From: Synechococcus sp. ATX 2A4
GTDB lineage: Bacteria > Cyanobacteriota > Cyanobacteriia > PCC-6307 > Cyanobiaceae
NCBI RefSeq assembly: GCF_024346375.1
Contig: NZ_JAGQCV010000004.1
Coordinates: 1 to 64,000, forward strand
Direction: 5' to 3'
DNA length: 64,000 nucleotides
Shown here: piece after piece, positions 54,224 to 62,345 of the stretch
Numbering within the stretch: the stretch's first letter is position 1
How the letters are laid out: each line of letters opens with the position of its first letter
The notes under the pieces: model-generated
Seen by the model: the letters and a program-made list of their open reading frames with translations, nothing else
Databases searched by the model: none
What the model was told of the DNA's origin: nothing
Program-made: the position numbers and the translations under genes

Positions 54224-55315
54224 ATGTCTGTGCGCTCGGGCCGTCCCCCCCGATCCGGATCCACCGGCTGGTTCCAGCCCCTGGCCCTGGTGCTGCGATT
54301 GCTGGTGTTGGGCGTTGGTCTGGGTGTGATCACCGGCACGGTGCTGAAACAGCTCGCCCCCCGGATGGCCCAGGGCGCCATGGACACGCCGCGCATCGGA
54401 GCTGGCACGACCCCGGTGGCGCCGCTTCAGCAGGGCATCCCGCTGGGCAGCTTCGAGCCCCGCGAAGAGCTCACGGCCCTCAGCGCCCGCTGGAAGGCCC
54501 TGGCGGCGGCCCAGAAAGACCTCAAGGTGGGCGGCTTCCTGCTGGTGCTCGATGACGGCCGCTTCGCCCAGCTGAATTCCGACACGCCGCTGCCTGCCGC
54601 CAGCTCGATCAAGACGCCGATCCTGCTGGTGGCGCTTGAGGATCTCGATCGTGGCAAGTTGCGCTGGGGCGAACCCCTGCCGCTCACCAAAGAGGTGGTG
54701 GGCGGTGGCGCCGGCTGGATGGCCAGCCGTCCGGTCGGCACCCGCTTCCCCTTCTACGAAGCGGCCACCGAAATGATCCGCGTCAGCGATAACAGCGCCA
54801 CCAACCTGGTGATCAAGCGGGTGGGCGGCAAGCTGGCCATCAATGCCCGCTTCCAGGCGCTGGGCTTGCCTGCCACCGTGTTGAACAACTGGCTGCCCGA
54901 TCTGGAGGGCACCAACACCACCAGCCCCCACGACCTCGCCCGCTCCATCGCCCTGGTGGACACCGGCGCCAAGCTGAGTCCACGGGCACGGGATCACTTC
55001 CGCACGATCATGGGCACCTCGCGCACCAACACCCTCCTCCCTGCGGGGGTGCTCAGGGGCATCGGCGGCGACTCCAGCGATCCCGACAGCGAGCTGCTGG
55101 CCCGCGGCATCACCGTGCTCAACAAGACCGGTGACATCGGCATTGCCTACGCCGATGCCGGACTGATCGAGCTGCCCAATGGCCAGCGGGCCGTGGCGGC
55201 GTTCATGGTCAAGGGCCCCTTCAACGATCCCCGTTCCACCGATCTGATCCGGGCGATGGCCGCAGCCCTGAGTGAAACCCTGATCGGCCGTTCCCCTGCC
55301 CCCACCCCGAGATGA
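54224..55315 (+). CDS. Class A beta-lactamase-like serine hydrolase
   Basis: A 363-residue protein with an N-terminal membrane anchor (PLALVLRLLVLGVGLGVI). The serine hydrolase motifs are SSIK (Ser127-Lys130), SDN (188-190) and KTG (301-303), matching SxxK/SxN/KTG of class A beta-lactamases; LEGTN around 228 could stand for the Glu166 loop. Relatives in cyanobacteria are annotated as class A beta-lactamase-related serine hydrolases and are not proven resistance enzymes; a role in envelope metabolism is equally possible. Its stop overlaps the next ATG (ATGA). Confidence 0.82.
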   Translation: MSVRSGRPPRSGSTGWFQPLALVLRLLVLGVGLGVITGTVLKQLAPRMAQGAMDTPRIGAGTTPVAPLQQGIPLGSFEPREELTALSARWKALAAAQKDLKVGGFLLVLDDGRFAQLNSDTPLPAASSIKTPILLVALEDLDRGKLRWGEPLPLTKEVVGGGAGWMASRPVGTRFPFYEAATEMIRVSDNSATNLVIKRVGGKLAINARFQALGLPATVLNNWLPDLEGTNTTSPHDLARSIALVDTGAKLSPRARDHFRTIMGTSRTNTLLPAGVLRGIGGDSSDPDSELLARGITVLNKTGDIGIAYADAGLIELPNGQRAVAAFMVKGPFNDPRSTDLIRAMAAALSETLIGRSPAPTPR

Positions 55316-56868
55316 CTCTGCAAGCTCCCCGCAACCGCCGCCTTCGGCGGCTGAGCCCTTTGCTGCCAGCTCTTGCCGGTGTCGCCCTGGTGCTAAGCGC
55401 CGGCGGCAGAGCCGCAGCCGATCCAGGGACCAATCCGGTGGCAAATCCCGTGGCCAACCCTGCTGCTGCAGCCCCCGCGACGGCTCAGGCCCCCGCTTCC
55501 GCTCCCACCACCGTGCTGCGGCGCCAGCAGGTGAGGCCGCTCCCAGGGAAGCTTGATCAGGTGCCGGTGATCAACGACAACAACCCCGAGCTGATCACGG
55601 CGCCCGGCATCCTGCTCTCCACCTTTGATGGGGCCGCCACGGTGGGCGGGCAACCCCTCGGTGTCCCGGCAGCCCATCTCAACCGCCCGCTGAAGGGACG
55701 CTTCGACCTGTTCAGCCATCACGTGTACGCGGGACGGCCCGAAACCGTGGATTCCACCCTCTGGCTGGCTGTGGTGGCGGCGCCCAGCGGCCCGCGGCCG
55801 GTGCGCCTGCAGTTGATCAGCGGCTCCACGGCGCTGTCGCAGGCCACCGACCCAAAGCAGGCGGACGCCCCCTTCCTGCCCCTGCCGGCGCTGGTGCCCC
55901 ACGACGGCACCTCTGCGTTTTCCGGGCCGGGCAGCCGGGTGGCCGCTGAATTGCTGCAGCAGCGCCGCAGCCCTGAGATTCCCGCCCAATGGCAGCTGCC
56001 TGCCGGAGAGCTCACCACCCTGCTGGCGGTGCCGATCCCAGTGCGTGGTCTCGACCCCCTGCTCAATGGCCGCAACCTGCAGCTGCGGCTGGTGAGCGAC
56101 GGGCCGGTGCAGGTCGCCACCCTGGCCGCCTTTGGCGGTGACCAGGCCCCGTCGGACGCCACATGGCTGGAACTGTTGCGGGGCGGGCTCAGTCCCAAGG
56201 AGCACCAGCCCACCCCCCGCGGCACCAAGGGGCGGATGATCTATTCGCGGGTCAGCGGCGTGCAGCTGGGCAGCCGCTGGACCGGCACGCTCACCGATCC
56301 CGGCAGTCCGGTGCTGTCGGTGCGCAGCGCCCCGGTGTCGTGGCCGATCGCGGGGCTGGAGCTGGGCACCCTGGGCACCGGCCAGGTGCAGACCGCCGAG
56401 CTGGATGGCTTCTATCCCGGCACCGCCTGGGCCGCCCACGGCAACTACGGCGTTGAGTACGACCTGCGCCTGCCACTGCGCAATGACGGCACCGAAACGA
56501 GCGTCCTGGCCCTGGCGCTGGAGTCGCCCCGCAAGTCCGACACACCGTTGGGGGGGCTCAGCTTCAACGCCACCGAGGCCCGGCCAGTGATGTTCCGCGG
56601 CACCGTGGAGGTGAGTGGCCTCGACGATCCCCAGGGGCGGCGGATGGGCCGCCGCTGGTTCCATCTGGTGCAGCGCCAGGGGCAGCAGGGGCCAGAGCTG
56701 GGCCGCGTGCGGCTCCAGCCAGGAGAGCAACGGGAGTTGCGCGTCCGATTGATCTATCCCGCCGATGCCACCCCACCCCAGGTGCTCACCCTGCTGCCGG
56801 TGCCCGCCGCCCCGGCGGCAACATCAGCTGTGAAACAATCCGAACCCGTGCCGAGCTGTCGTCCGTGA
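55312..56868 (+). CDS. Exported DUF3370 protein
   Basis: A 518-residue exported protein. The signal peptide is LSPLLPALAGVALVLSAGGRAAA, followed by an NPVANPVANPAAAA repeat and a linker. The DUF3370 domain includes PVINDNNPELITAPGILLST, GRFDLFSHHVY, RTLWLAVV-like segments and RMGRRWFHLVQRQGQQG. It has the character of a periplasmic or cell-surface protein of cyanobacteria. Function unknown. It sits between the serine hydrolase and chlI with ATGA and GTGA overlaps, so all three should be on one transcript. Confidence 0.82.
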   Translation: MTLQAPRNRRLRRLSPLLPALAGVALVLSAGGRAAADPGTNPVANPVANPAAAAPATAQAPASAPTTVLRRQQVRPLPGKLDQVPVINDNNPELITAPGILLSTFDGAATVGGQPLGVPAAHLNRPLKGRFDLFSHHVYAGRPETVDSTLWLAVVAAPSGPRPVRLQLISGSTALSQATDPKQADAPFLPLPALVPHDGTSAFSGPGSRVAAELLQQRRSPEIPAQWQLPAGELTTLLAVPIPVRGLDPLLNGRNLQLRLVSDGPVQVATLAAFGGDQAPSDATWLELLRGGLSPKEHQPTPRGTKGRMIYSRVSGVQLGSRWTGTLTDPGSPVLSVRSAPVSWPIAGLELGTLGTGQVQTAELDGFYPGTAWAAHGNYGVEYDLRLPLRNDGTETSVLALALESPRKSDTPLGGLSFNATEARPVMFRGTVEVSGLDDPQGRRMGRRWFHLVQRQGQQGPELGRVRLQPGEQRELRVRLIYPADATPPQVLTLLPVPAAPAATSAVKQSEPVPSCRP

Positions 56869-57953
56869 GTCAGACCCGCAAGCGCAGGGTGTTCCCCTTC
56901 ACCGCCATCGTCGGCCAGGAGGAGATGAAGCTCGCCCTGCTGCTGAACGTGATCGACCCCCGCATCGGCGGCGTGATGATCATGGGCGACCGGGGCACGG
57001 GCAAGTCGACCACCATCCGCGCCCTGGCTGACTTGCTGCCGGAAATCCCGGTGGTGGCTGGCGACCCCTACAACAGCTCCCCCACCGACCCCGATCTGCA
57101 GAGCAGCGAGGTGCGCGCGCGGGCCGAAGCCGGCGAGACCCTGCCAGTGGAACCCCGCCAGGTGCCGATGGTGGACCTGCCGCTGGGCGCCACCGAAGAC
57201 CGTCTGTGCGGCACGATCGACATCGAGAAAGCCCTCAGCGAGGGCATCCGGGCGTTTGAGCCGGGCTTGCTGGCCAAGGCCAACCGCGGTCTGCTCTACG
57301 TCGATGAGGTGAACCTGCTCGACGACCACTTGGTGGACGTGCTGCTGGATTCGGCCGCCTCGGGCTGGAACACAGTGGAGCGGGAGGGGGTGAGTGTGCG
57401 CCATCCGGCCCGTTTCGTGCTGATCGGCTCCGGCAACCCGGAGGAAGGCGAACTGCGGCCCCAGCTGCTCGACCGCTTCGGCATGAGCGTGGAGGTGCGC
57501 ACCGTGCGTGATCCCGAGTTGCGCGTGCAGGTGGTCGACCAGCGCACCGGCTTCGACGCCGACCCCGAGGCCTTCAGCGTGCAGGTGCAGGAGGTCCAGG
57601 AGGCCCTGCAGGCGCGGGTGGTGGAGGCCCAGAACCGCTTGCCCTCAGTGCTGATCGACGACGACCTGCGGGTGCGCATCTCGGCGGTGTGCGGCGAACT
57701 GGATGTGGACGGTCTGCGCGGCGACATCGTCACCAACCGGGCGGCGCGGGCCCTGGCCGCTTTTGAGCACCGCAACGAAGTCACCGACGACGACGTGGCC
57801 CGTGTGGTGGCCTGCTGCCTGCGCCACCGCCTGCGCAAGGATCCGCTGGAGCAGATCGACACCGGTGACCGGGTGATCAAGATGTTCTGCAAAGTGTTCG
57901 AGCGGCCCGAGCCAAGCGACCGCAGCGCTTTCGAGCTGGCCCTGGCAGCCTGA
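56865..57953 (+). CDS. chlI: Magnesium chelatase subunit ChlI
   Basis: A 362-residue AAA+ ATPase that with ChlD and ChlH inserts Mg2+ into protoporphyrin IX, the first chlorophyll-specific step. Walker A is GDRGTGKST (41-49); LLYVDEVNLLDDHLVD is Walker B, LIGSGNPEEGELRPQLLDRFG is the sensor/arginine finger region, and VFPFTAIVGQEEMKLALLL starts the protein. The GTG start overlaps the DUF3370 stop. Normal length for cyanobacterial ChlI. Confidence 0.96.
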   Translation: MSQTRKRRVFPFTAIVGQEEMKLALLLNVIDPRIGGVMIMGDRGTGKSTTIRALADLLPEIPVVAGDPYNSSPTDPDLQSSEVRARAEAGETLPVEPRQVPMVDLPLGATEDRLCGTIDIEKALSEGIRAFEPGLLAKANRGLLYVDEVNLLDDHLVDVLLDSAASGWNTVEREGVSVRHPARFVLIGSGNPEEGELRPQLLDRFGMSVEVRTVRDPELRVQVVDQRTGFDADPEAFSVQVQEVQEALQARVVEAQNRLPSVLIDDDLRVRISAVCGELDVDGLRGDIVTNRAARALAAFEHRNEVTDDDVARVVACCLRHRLRKDPLEQIDTGDRVIKMFCKVFERPEPSDRSAFELALAA

Positions 57954-57998
57954 GCCTGCCGGCTCTGCAAATTTCGCAGGGCACGGATCATTCGCCCC

Positions 57999-58460
57999 AT
58001 GCGCATCCTCGGCATTGATCCCGGCCTCGCCCGTGTCGGCTACGGCGTGATCGAGACCGGCCCGCCTCAGCAGATGCTCGATTGCGGCATGATCCAGACC
58101 CTTCCCGGCCGCTCCGATGGGGCGCGGATGGTGGAGATCGCCCGCGATCTGCGCTGGCTCGTGCGGCGCTGGCGCCCTGATCTGGCCTCGGTGGAGAAGT
58201 TCTTCTTCTACCGCTCCAGCACCACGATCTCGGTGGTGCAGGCCCGGGGGGTGGTGATCATGACCCTGGCGCGGCTGCGGGTGCCGGTGGTGGAGTTTCC
58301 GCCGATGCAGGTGAAGCTGGCGCTCACCGGCTCGGGCCATGCCGGCAAGGAGGAGGTGCTCGACGCCGTGATGCGCGAACTGTCGCTGGATCACCCCCCA
58401 CGCCCCGACGACGCCGCCGATGCCCTGGCTGTGGCGCTCACCGGCTGGTTTCAGCGGTGA
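57999..58460 (+). CDS. ruvC: Holliday junction resolvase RuvC
   Basis: A 153-residue endonuclease that cuts Holliday junctions. [19 protein letters not shown] carries the first catalytic Asp (Asp7), [14 protein letters not shown] the Glu, and [16 protein letters not shown] the last two Asp. It follows chlI by 45 bases, an arrangement found in other cyanobacteria. The stop overlaps the next GTG (GTGA). Confidence 0.95.
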   Translation: MRILGIDPGLARVGYGVIETGPPQQMLDCGMIQTLPGRSDGARMVEIARDLRWLVRRWRPDLASVEKFFFYRSSTTISVVQARGVVIMTLARLRVPVVEFPPMQVKLALTGSGHAGKEEVLDAVMRELSLDHPPRPDDAADALAVALTGWFQR

Positions 58461-59119
58461 AACGGCCCGCTGCTGCTGGTGCTGCTGCTGCCGGTGGAAA
58501 CGGCCCCGCCAAGGCAGCCCTGCGCCGCCACTGGCGGCAACGGCGCGCGGCCTTGCTGCTGGAAGCGCATGCTCCCTTGCAACAGCAGGCCGCGGCAGCC
58601 CTGGCCCCTTGGCTGGATCGCCCGCAGCGGCTGGGGCTCTACTGGCCCCTGCGCGGCGAAGCCGATCTGAGGCCGCTCCAGGCGCTGGGGCCGGCCTCGC
58701 TCGCCCTGCCGGCGGTATGGCCGGAGGCCGGGCCAGAGGCTGGTCCGACGGTGCGTTCAGAAGCAGGCACGGCAGGCGGAGGCGATGCCGAGCTCCATTA
58801 CGTCGCCTGGAACCCGGGCGCGCCGCTGCTCCCCGATCACTGCGGCATCCCGGCCCCGCAGGGCCCGAGCCTCAGGCCCAGCGCGCTGGGCCTGCTGCTG
58901 GTGCCGGCGCTGGCCTTCGACCGCTGCGGCTACCGGCTGGGTTCCGGCGGTGGTTGGTACGACCGCTTGCGGCAGCACCAGGCCTGGCGCGCCGTGCCGG
59001 CCGTGATCGTGGCGCCCTATGGCTGCCTGGTGGAGGCCCTGCCTGCTGACCCCTGGGACATCCCTTTCGACGGTTGGCTGAGCGAACGGGGCCTGGAATG
59101 GTTGCAACCTGTTGAGTGA
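58457..59119 (+). CDS. 5-formyltetrahydrofolate cyclo-ligase
   Basis: A 220-residue enzyme that converts 5-formyl-THF to 5,10-methenyl-THF with ATP. The N-terminal [13 protein letters not shown] supplies basic phosphate contacts, [13 protein letters not shown] follows, and [16 protein letters not shown] is the family's ATP-binding signature (G.GGGYYDR). ALPAVW...HYVAWNPG lies between. The start GTG 58457 overlaps ruvC by four bases. Normal length. Confidence 0.92.
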   Translation: MKRPAAAGAAAAGGNGPAKAALRRHWRQRRAALLLEAHAPLQQQAAAALAPWLDRPQRLGLYWPLRGEADLRPLQALGPASLALPAVWPEAGPEAGPTVRSEAGTAGGGDAELHYVAWNPGAPLLPDHCGIPAPQGPSLRPSALGLLLVPALAFDRCGYRLGSGGGWYDRLRQHQAWRAVPAVIVAPYGCLVEALPADPWDIPFDGWLSERGLEWLQPVE

Positions 59120-59218
59120 TGACCACCACGGCCCGCCTTGTGGGGCTGCATTTGCCAGGATCCCCGCAGCTGAACCGCTCCTGTGGTGATCTCCCCGGAT
59201 TCGTCCGCTCAACCGCCG

Positions 59219-59467
59219 ATGGGCCTGATGCAGCCGGTGATCGCCAGGGTGGATGCCGATGGCAGCAACGGCCGGCGCCTTTCCCCGGCGCTGCGCGCCG
59301 GAACCGCTGCAGCAGCAGGTCGCACCGTGGCTGATCGCGTGATGGCCGCCGAGCTCGGCCACCGCTCCGAGCCCAGCGAGGCCCTGTCGATGATGGTGAG
59401 CTCGATGGTGCGGATGGTGCAGGCGGGCAAGGCCCATGCCGCCGGCAACCGCTGGTCGGCCTCCTGA
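59219..59467 (+). CDS. Small protein, function unknown (82 aa)
   Basis: An 82-residue protein from ATG 59219 (MGLMQPVIARVDADGSNGRR), or 79 residues from 59228. The codons show strong G/C at third position like real genes here. It has an amphipathic C-terminus (EALSMMVSSMVRMVQAGKAH) rich in Met and no membrane segment. It could be a short regulatory or Met-rich protein; I do not recognise the family. The opposite strand is also open but does not encode a recognisable protein. Confidence 0.55.
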   Translation: MGLMQPVIARVDADGSNGRRLSPALRAGTAAAAGRTVADRVMAAELGHRSEPSEALSMMVSSMVRMVQAGKAHAAGNRWSAS

Positions 59468-59538
59468 AGCCCTCTTACGCTGGAGCGGGATGCCACCCCT
59501 GAAGTGGAACCGGCTCTCTTCTGTTTGCTGAATCGCCC

Positions 59539-60045
59539 GTGACCTCCTTCCACCGCCTGGTTGTGCCATGCCTGGGAGCGGCGACCTTTGCCCTGCTGCC
59601 TGTGGCGGCCCGGGCCCATGCCATCGAGAGCAGCCTCGATCAGCTCCGTTCCCTCAACGACGCCCTGCTGTTGGAGAGCCGCTTCTCCTCCGGCGAACCG
59701 GCGGCCGGAGCCCAGGTGCGCGTAGTGCCACCAGGTGGTGGAACCGCGGTGACGGTGGGCCAGCTCGATGCCGATGGCAAGCTGTCCTTCGTGCTGCCGA
59801 GCGGTGCCGATGGCACCTGGGAGCTCCAGGTCGACGACGGCCCCGGCCACCGCGACTTCCTCGACCTGAACGTGAGAAGTGGCCGCCCTCAGCTCGACAC
59901 CCTCAGCAGCCGTCCCTCCGAACCAACGGCGGCCTGGGCCTCCCCCTGGCTGATCGGCACCGTGGTGCTGGGTGGGCTCGGCAGCATCGGCGGGGTGATC
60001 GCCGGCGTGAGTGGCTGGTCCGCTGCCCGCCGTCGCCTTCGATGA
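59539..60045 (+). CDS. Exported protein with Ig-like domain and C-terminal anchor
   Basis: A 168-residue protein from GTG 59539. The signal peptide is VVPCLGAATFALLPVAARAHA; a carboxypeptidase-regulatory/Ig-like domain follows (LLLESRFSSGEPAAGAQVRV, LDADGKLSFVLPSGADGTWE), then a C-terminal helix (WLIGTVVLGGLGSIGGVIAGV) ending in RRRLR. This topology resembles periplasmic CopC/NikL-like accessory domains, but a metal role is speculative. The sufE ATG overlaps its stop. Confidence 0.7.
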   Translation: MTSFHRLVVPCLGAATFALLPVAARAHAIESSLDQLRSLNDALLLESRFSSGEPAAGAQVRVVPPGGGTAVTVGQLDADGKLSFVLPSGADGTWELQVDDGPGHRDFLDLNVRSGRPQLDTLSSRPSEPTAAWASPWLIGTVVLGGLGSIGGVIAGVSGWSAARRRLR

Positions 60046-60497
60046 GCGGCGGCACTGAAGCACTGGACCGGATCGTTGGCCGCCTGCGCGGCACCACCGA
60101 CCCCAAGCGCCGCTACGCCTACGTGCTCTGGCTGGCCCAGAAGCTGGAGCCGCTGCCGGATGAGTTCCGCGTCGATCTCTTCAAGGTGAAGGGCTGCGTG
60201 TCGCAGGTGTACGTGGTGGGTGAGCTTCAGCAGGGGCGGCTGCACTGGCGTGGGGATTCCGATGCCCAGATCACCAAGGGGCTGCTGGCCCTGCTGATCG
60301 AAGCGCTCGAAGGCCTGACGCCCGAGCAGGCTGCTGCCGTGGATCCTGCCTTCCTGGCGGACACGGGCCTGCAGGCCAGCCTCACCCCATCGCGGGCCAA
60401 CGGCTTCCTCAACATCTTCAAGATGATGCAGGCCCAGGCCCGCAGTCTCGCCAGCGGCGAGTCCACCGCCGGTGCAGCGTCCGGCGCCCCGGCCTGA
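60042..60497 (+). CDS. sufE: Cysteine desulfuration protein SufE
   Basis: A 151-residue sulfur acceptor that takes persulfide sulfur from SufS for Fe-S assembly. The active Cys is Cys52 in KVKGCVSQVYVVG. GDSDAQITKGLLALLIEALEG follows, and SRANGFLNIFKMM is near the end; both are typical. Other suf genes are not adjacent. Its ATG overlaps the stop of the exported protein. Confidence 0.95.
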   Translation: MSGGTEALDRIVGRLRGTTDPKRRYAYVLWLAQKLEPLPDEFRVDLFKVKGCVSQVYVVGELQQGRLHWRGDSDAQITKGLLALLIEALEGLTPEQAAAVDPAFLADTGLQASLTPSRANGFLNIFKMMQAQARSLASGESTAGAASGAPA

Positions 60498-60582
60498 TGG
60501 CCAGCGCCATTGGCGGCAGCCCGCATGAGCAGCCGCACCGCAGGCAGGTTTCTAGGCTCAGACCTTTCCAGGCAAGACAGGC

Positions 60583-61887
60583 ATGACCATCGGCATCGGC
60601 TTGCTGGGTCTGGGCACGGTGGGAGCGGGCGTCGCCGCCATCCTGTCCGCCCCGGCGGGTCGCCATCCGCTGGTGGACCAGCTGCGGCTGCAACGGGTGG
60701 CCGTCAGAGATCTCAGCCGCCCGCGCCCGCTGGAGCTGGATCCGGCCCTGCTCACCACCGACCCCGAAGCGGTGGTGCAGGACCCGTCCGTCGACATCGT
60801 GGTGGAGGTGATGGGGGGCCTCGAGCCCGCCCGCAGCCTGATCCTCAGTGCCATCGCCGCAGGGAAGTCGGTGGTGACGGCCAACAAGGCGGTGATCGCC
60901 CGCCACGGCCAGGAAATTGCCGCGGCAGCGGCGGCGCGTGGCGTGTACGTGCTGATTGAAGCCGCCGTCGGTGGCGGCATTCCGATCATCGAGCCACTGA
61001 AGCAGTCGCTGGGTGCCAACCGCATCCAGCGGGTGAGCGGCATCATCAACGGCACCACCAACTACATCCTCACCCGCATGGCGGATGAGGGGGCCCTCTA
61101 CGGCACGGTGCTGGCCGATGCCCAGGCCCTCGGCTACGCCGAAGCCGACCCGGCCGCCGATGTGGAAGGCGGCGATGCCGCCGACAAGATCGCCATCCTG
61201 GCGGGGTTGGCCTACGGCGGTGGTGTTGAACGCTCCGCCATCCCCACCGAGGGCATCAGCGGCCTGCAGGCCAGGGATGTGAGCTACGCCGACCAGCTGG
61301 GCTTCCGCGTCAAGCTGCTGGCGGTGGCCCAGAGCGAGGGCACCGACCCCGATGGCACCGAGCAGCTTGATGTGCGGGTGCATCCCACCCTGGTGCCGAA
61401 GGATCACCCGCTGGCGGGGGTGAACGGCGTCAACAACGCCATCCTCGTGGAGGGGGATCCGGTGGGGCGGGTGATGTTCTACGGGCCTGGCGCCGGCGCC
61501 GGACCCACCGCTTCGGCCGTGGTGGCCGACATCCTCAACATTGCCGGCATCCGCCAGGTGGGCGGCCCGTCGGCCGGGCTCGATCCGTTGCTGGCGGCTG
61601 GCAGCTGGCGCCGTTGCCGCCTGGTGGATCCCGCTGTCACCCGCCACCGCAACTACCTGCGTCTGCAGACCACCGACCAGGCGGGGGTGATCGGGCGGAT
61701 CGGCAGTTGCTTCGGCCACGAGGAGGTGTCGATCCAGTCGATCGTGCAATTCCAGGCCTCCGGCGGTGAGGCCGAGATCGTGGTGATCACCCACGGGGTG
61801 CAGGAGGCCCGTTTCCGTGCGGCGCTGGCAGAGATTGCCGCCCTTCCGGATGTGAAGGCGGTGGCCGCCTGCCTGCGAACCCTCTGA
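60583..61887 (+). CDS. hom: Homoserine dehydrogenase
   Basis: A 434-residue enzyme reducing aspartate semialdehyde to homoserine, the branch to threonine and methionine. The NAD(P) motif is GLLGLGTVGAGVAAIL; VTANKAVIARHG, EAAVGGGIPIIEPLKQSL (catalytic Lys region), GIINGTTNYILTRM and AEADPAADVEGGDAADK follow. The C-terminus is an ACT domain (RLQTTDQAGVIGRIGSCFG) for threonine control. Normal length. Confidence 0.95.
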   Translation: MTIGIGLLGLGTVGAGVAAILSAPAGRHPLVDQLRLQRVAVRDLSRPRPLELDPALLTTDPEAVVQDPSVDIVVEVMGGLEPARSLILSAIAAGKSVVTANKAVIARHGQEIAAAAAARGVYVLIEAAVGGGIPIIEPLKQSLGANRIQRVSGIINGTTNYILTRMADEGALYGTVLADAQALGYAEADPAADVEGGDAADKIAILAGLAYGGGVERSAIPTEGISGLQARDVSYADQLGFRVKLLAVAQSEGTDPDGTEQLDVRVHPTLVPKDHPLAGVNGVNNAILVEGDPVGRVMFYGPGAGAGPTASAVVADILNIAGIRQVGGPSAGLDPLLAAGSWRRCRLVDPAVTRHRNYLRLQTTDQAGVIGRIGSCFGHEEVSIQSIVQFQASGGEAEIVVITHGVQEARFRAALAEIAALPDVKAVAACLRTL

Positions 61888-62141
61888 TGGGAAGGATCCA
61901 CGAACCTTCGGATGGAAGTGATCAACGGCCCCATCTGATGGGTGTGATCAGCAGCACCAATCGTTCCGTCGCGATCCCCTCACCGGGATTTCTTAAGGTT
62001 CATGGCGAACGCCTTCCCCTCTCCAGCCCCGAAATGCTGTCGACACACGCCCCCACCACGGGCGACCCGCAGCGCCGTCAGGCCCCATCCCCCCTCGCCA
62101 CCCCTCTTCCTACGGACACCCCCTCCATTCGCACCAGCCCG

Positions 62142-62345
62142 ATGAGCCTCCACCAGGGTGATTGCATTCACCTCGCCTCGGATTCGAACCTCTACCAGGT
62201 GATCGCCGTGGATCCCCCCCACGACCGTTGCTGGGTGCGCCGCTGGCCCCTGGCACGGGAGGGCTCCCCGGTGTTCGAGGTGTCCCTGCAGCAGGTTCAC
62301 AACACGCCGCCCTCCCTGGCCCTCCATGGCCAGCCGAGCCTTTGA
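62142..62345 (+). CDS. Small protein, function unknown (67 aa)
   Basis: A 67-residue soluble protein, MSLHQGDCIHLASDSNLYQV, then IAVDPPHDRCWVRRWPL and VFEVSLQQVHNTPP. It has a SH3/KOW-like small-barrel feel. I associate this with picocyanobacterial hypotheticals of similar size, but cannot name it. It lies 254 bases after hom and overlaps the ABC-transporter lipoprotein start by 20 bases. Confidence 0.6.
   Translation: MSLHQGDCIHLASDSNLYQVIAVDPPHDRCWVRRWPLAREGSPVFEVSLQQVHNTPPSLALHGQPSL

Noticed and set aside
54224-55315. Calling the serine hydrolase an antibiotic-resistance gene
   Set aside because: Only the generic SxxK/SDN/KTG motifs are seen; the Glu loop is atypical and the neighbours are housekeeping genes. 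Hydrolase is the supportable level.
60418-61794. Open frame (458 codons) on the minus strand opposite hom
   Set aside because: Antisense shadow with no motif; hom and its ACT domain are complete.
62181-62190. GATTCGAACC, resembling the T-loop of a tRNA on the minus strand
   Set aside because: Flanking bases do not form a T-stem, acceptor stem or anticodon arm, and the site is inside a small coding frame (Asp-Ser-Asn-Leu).
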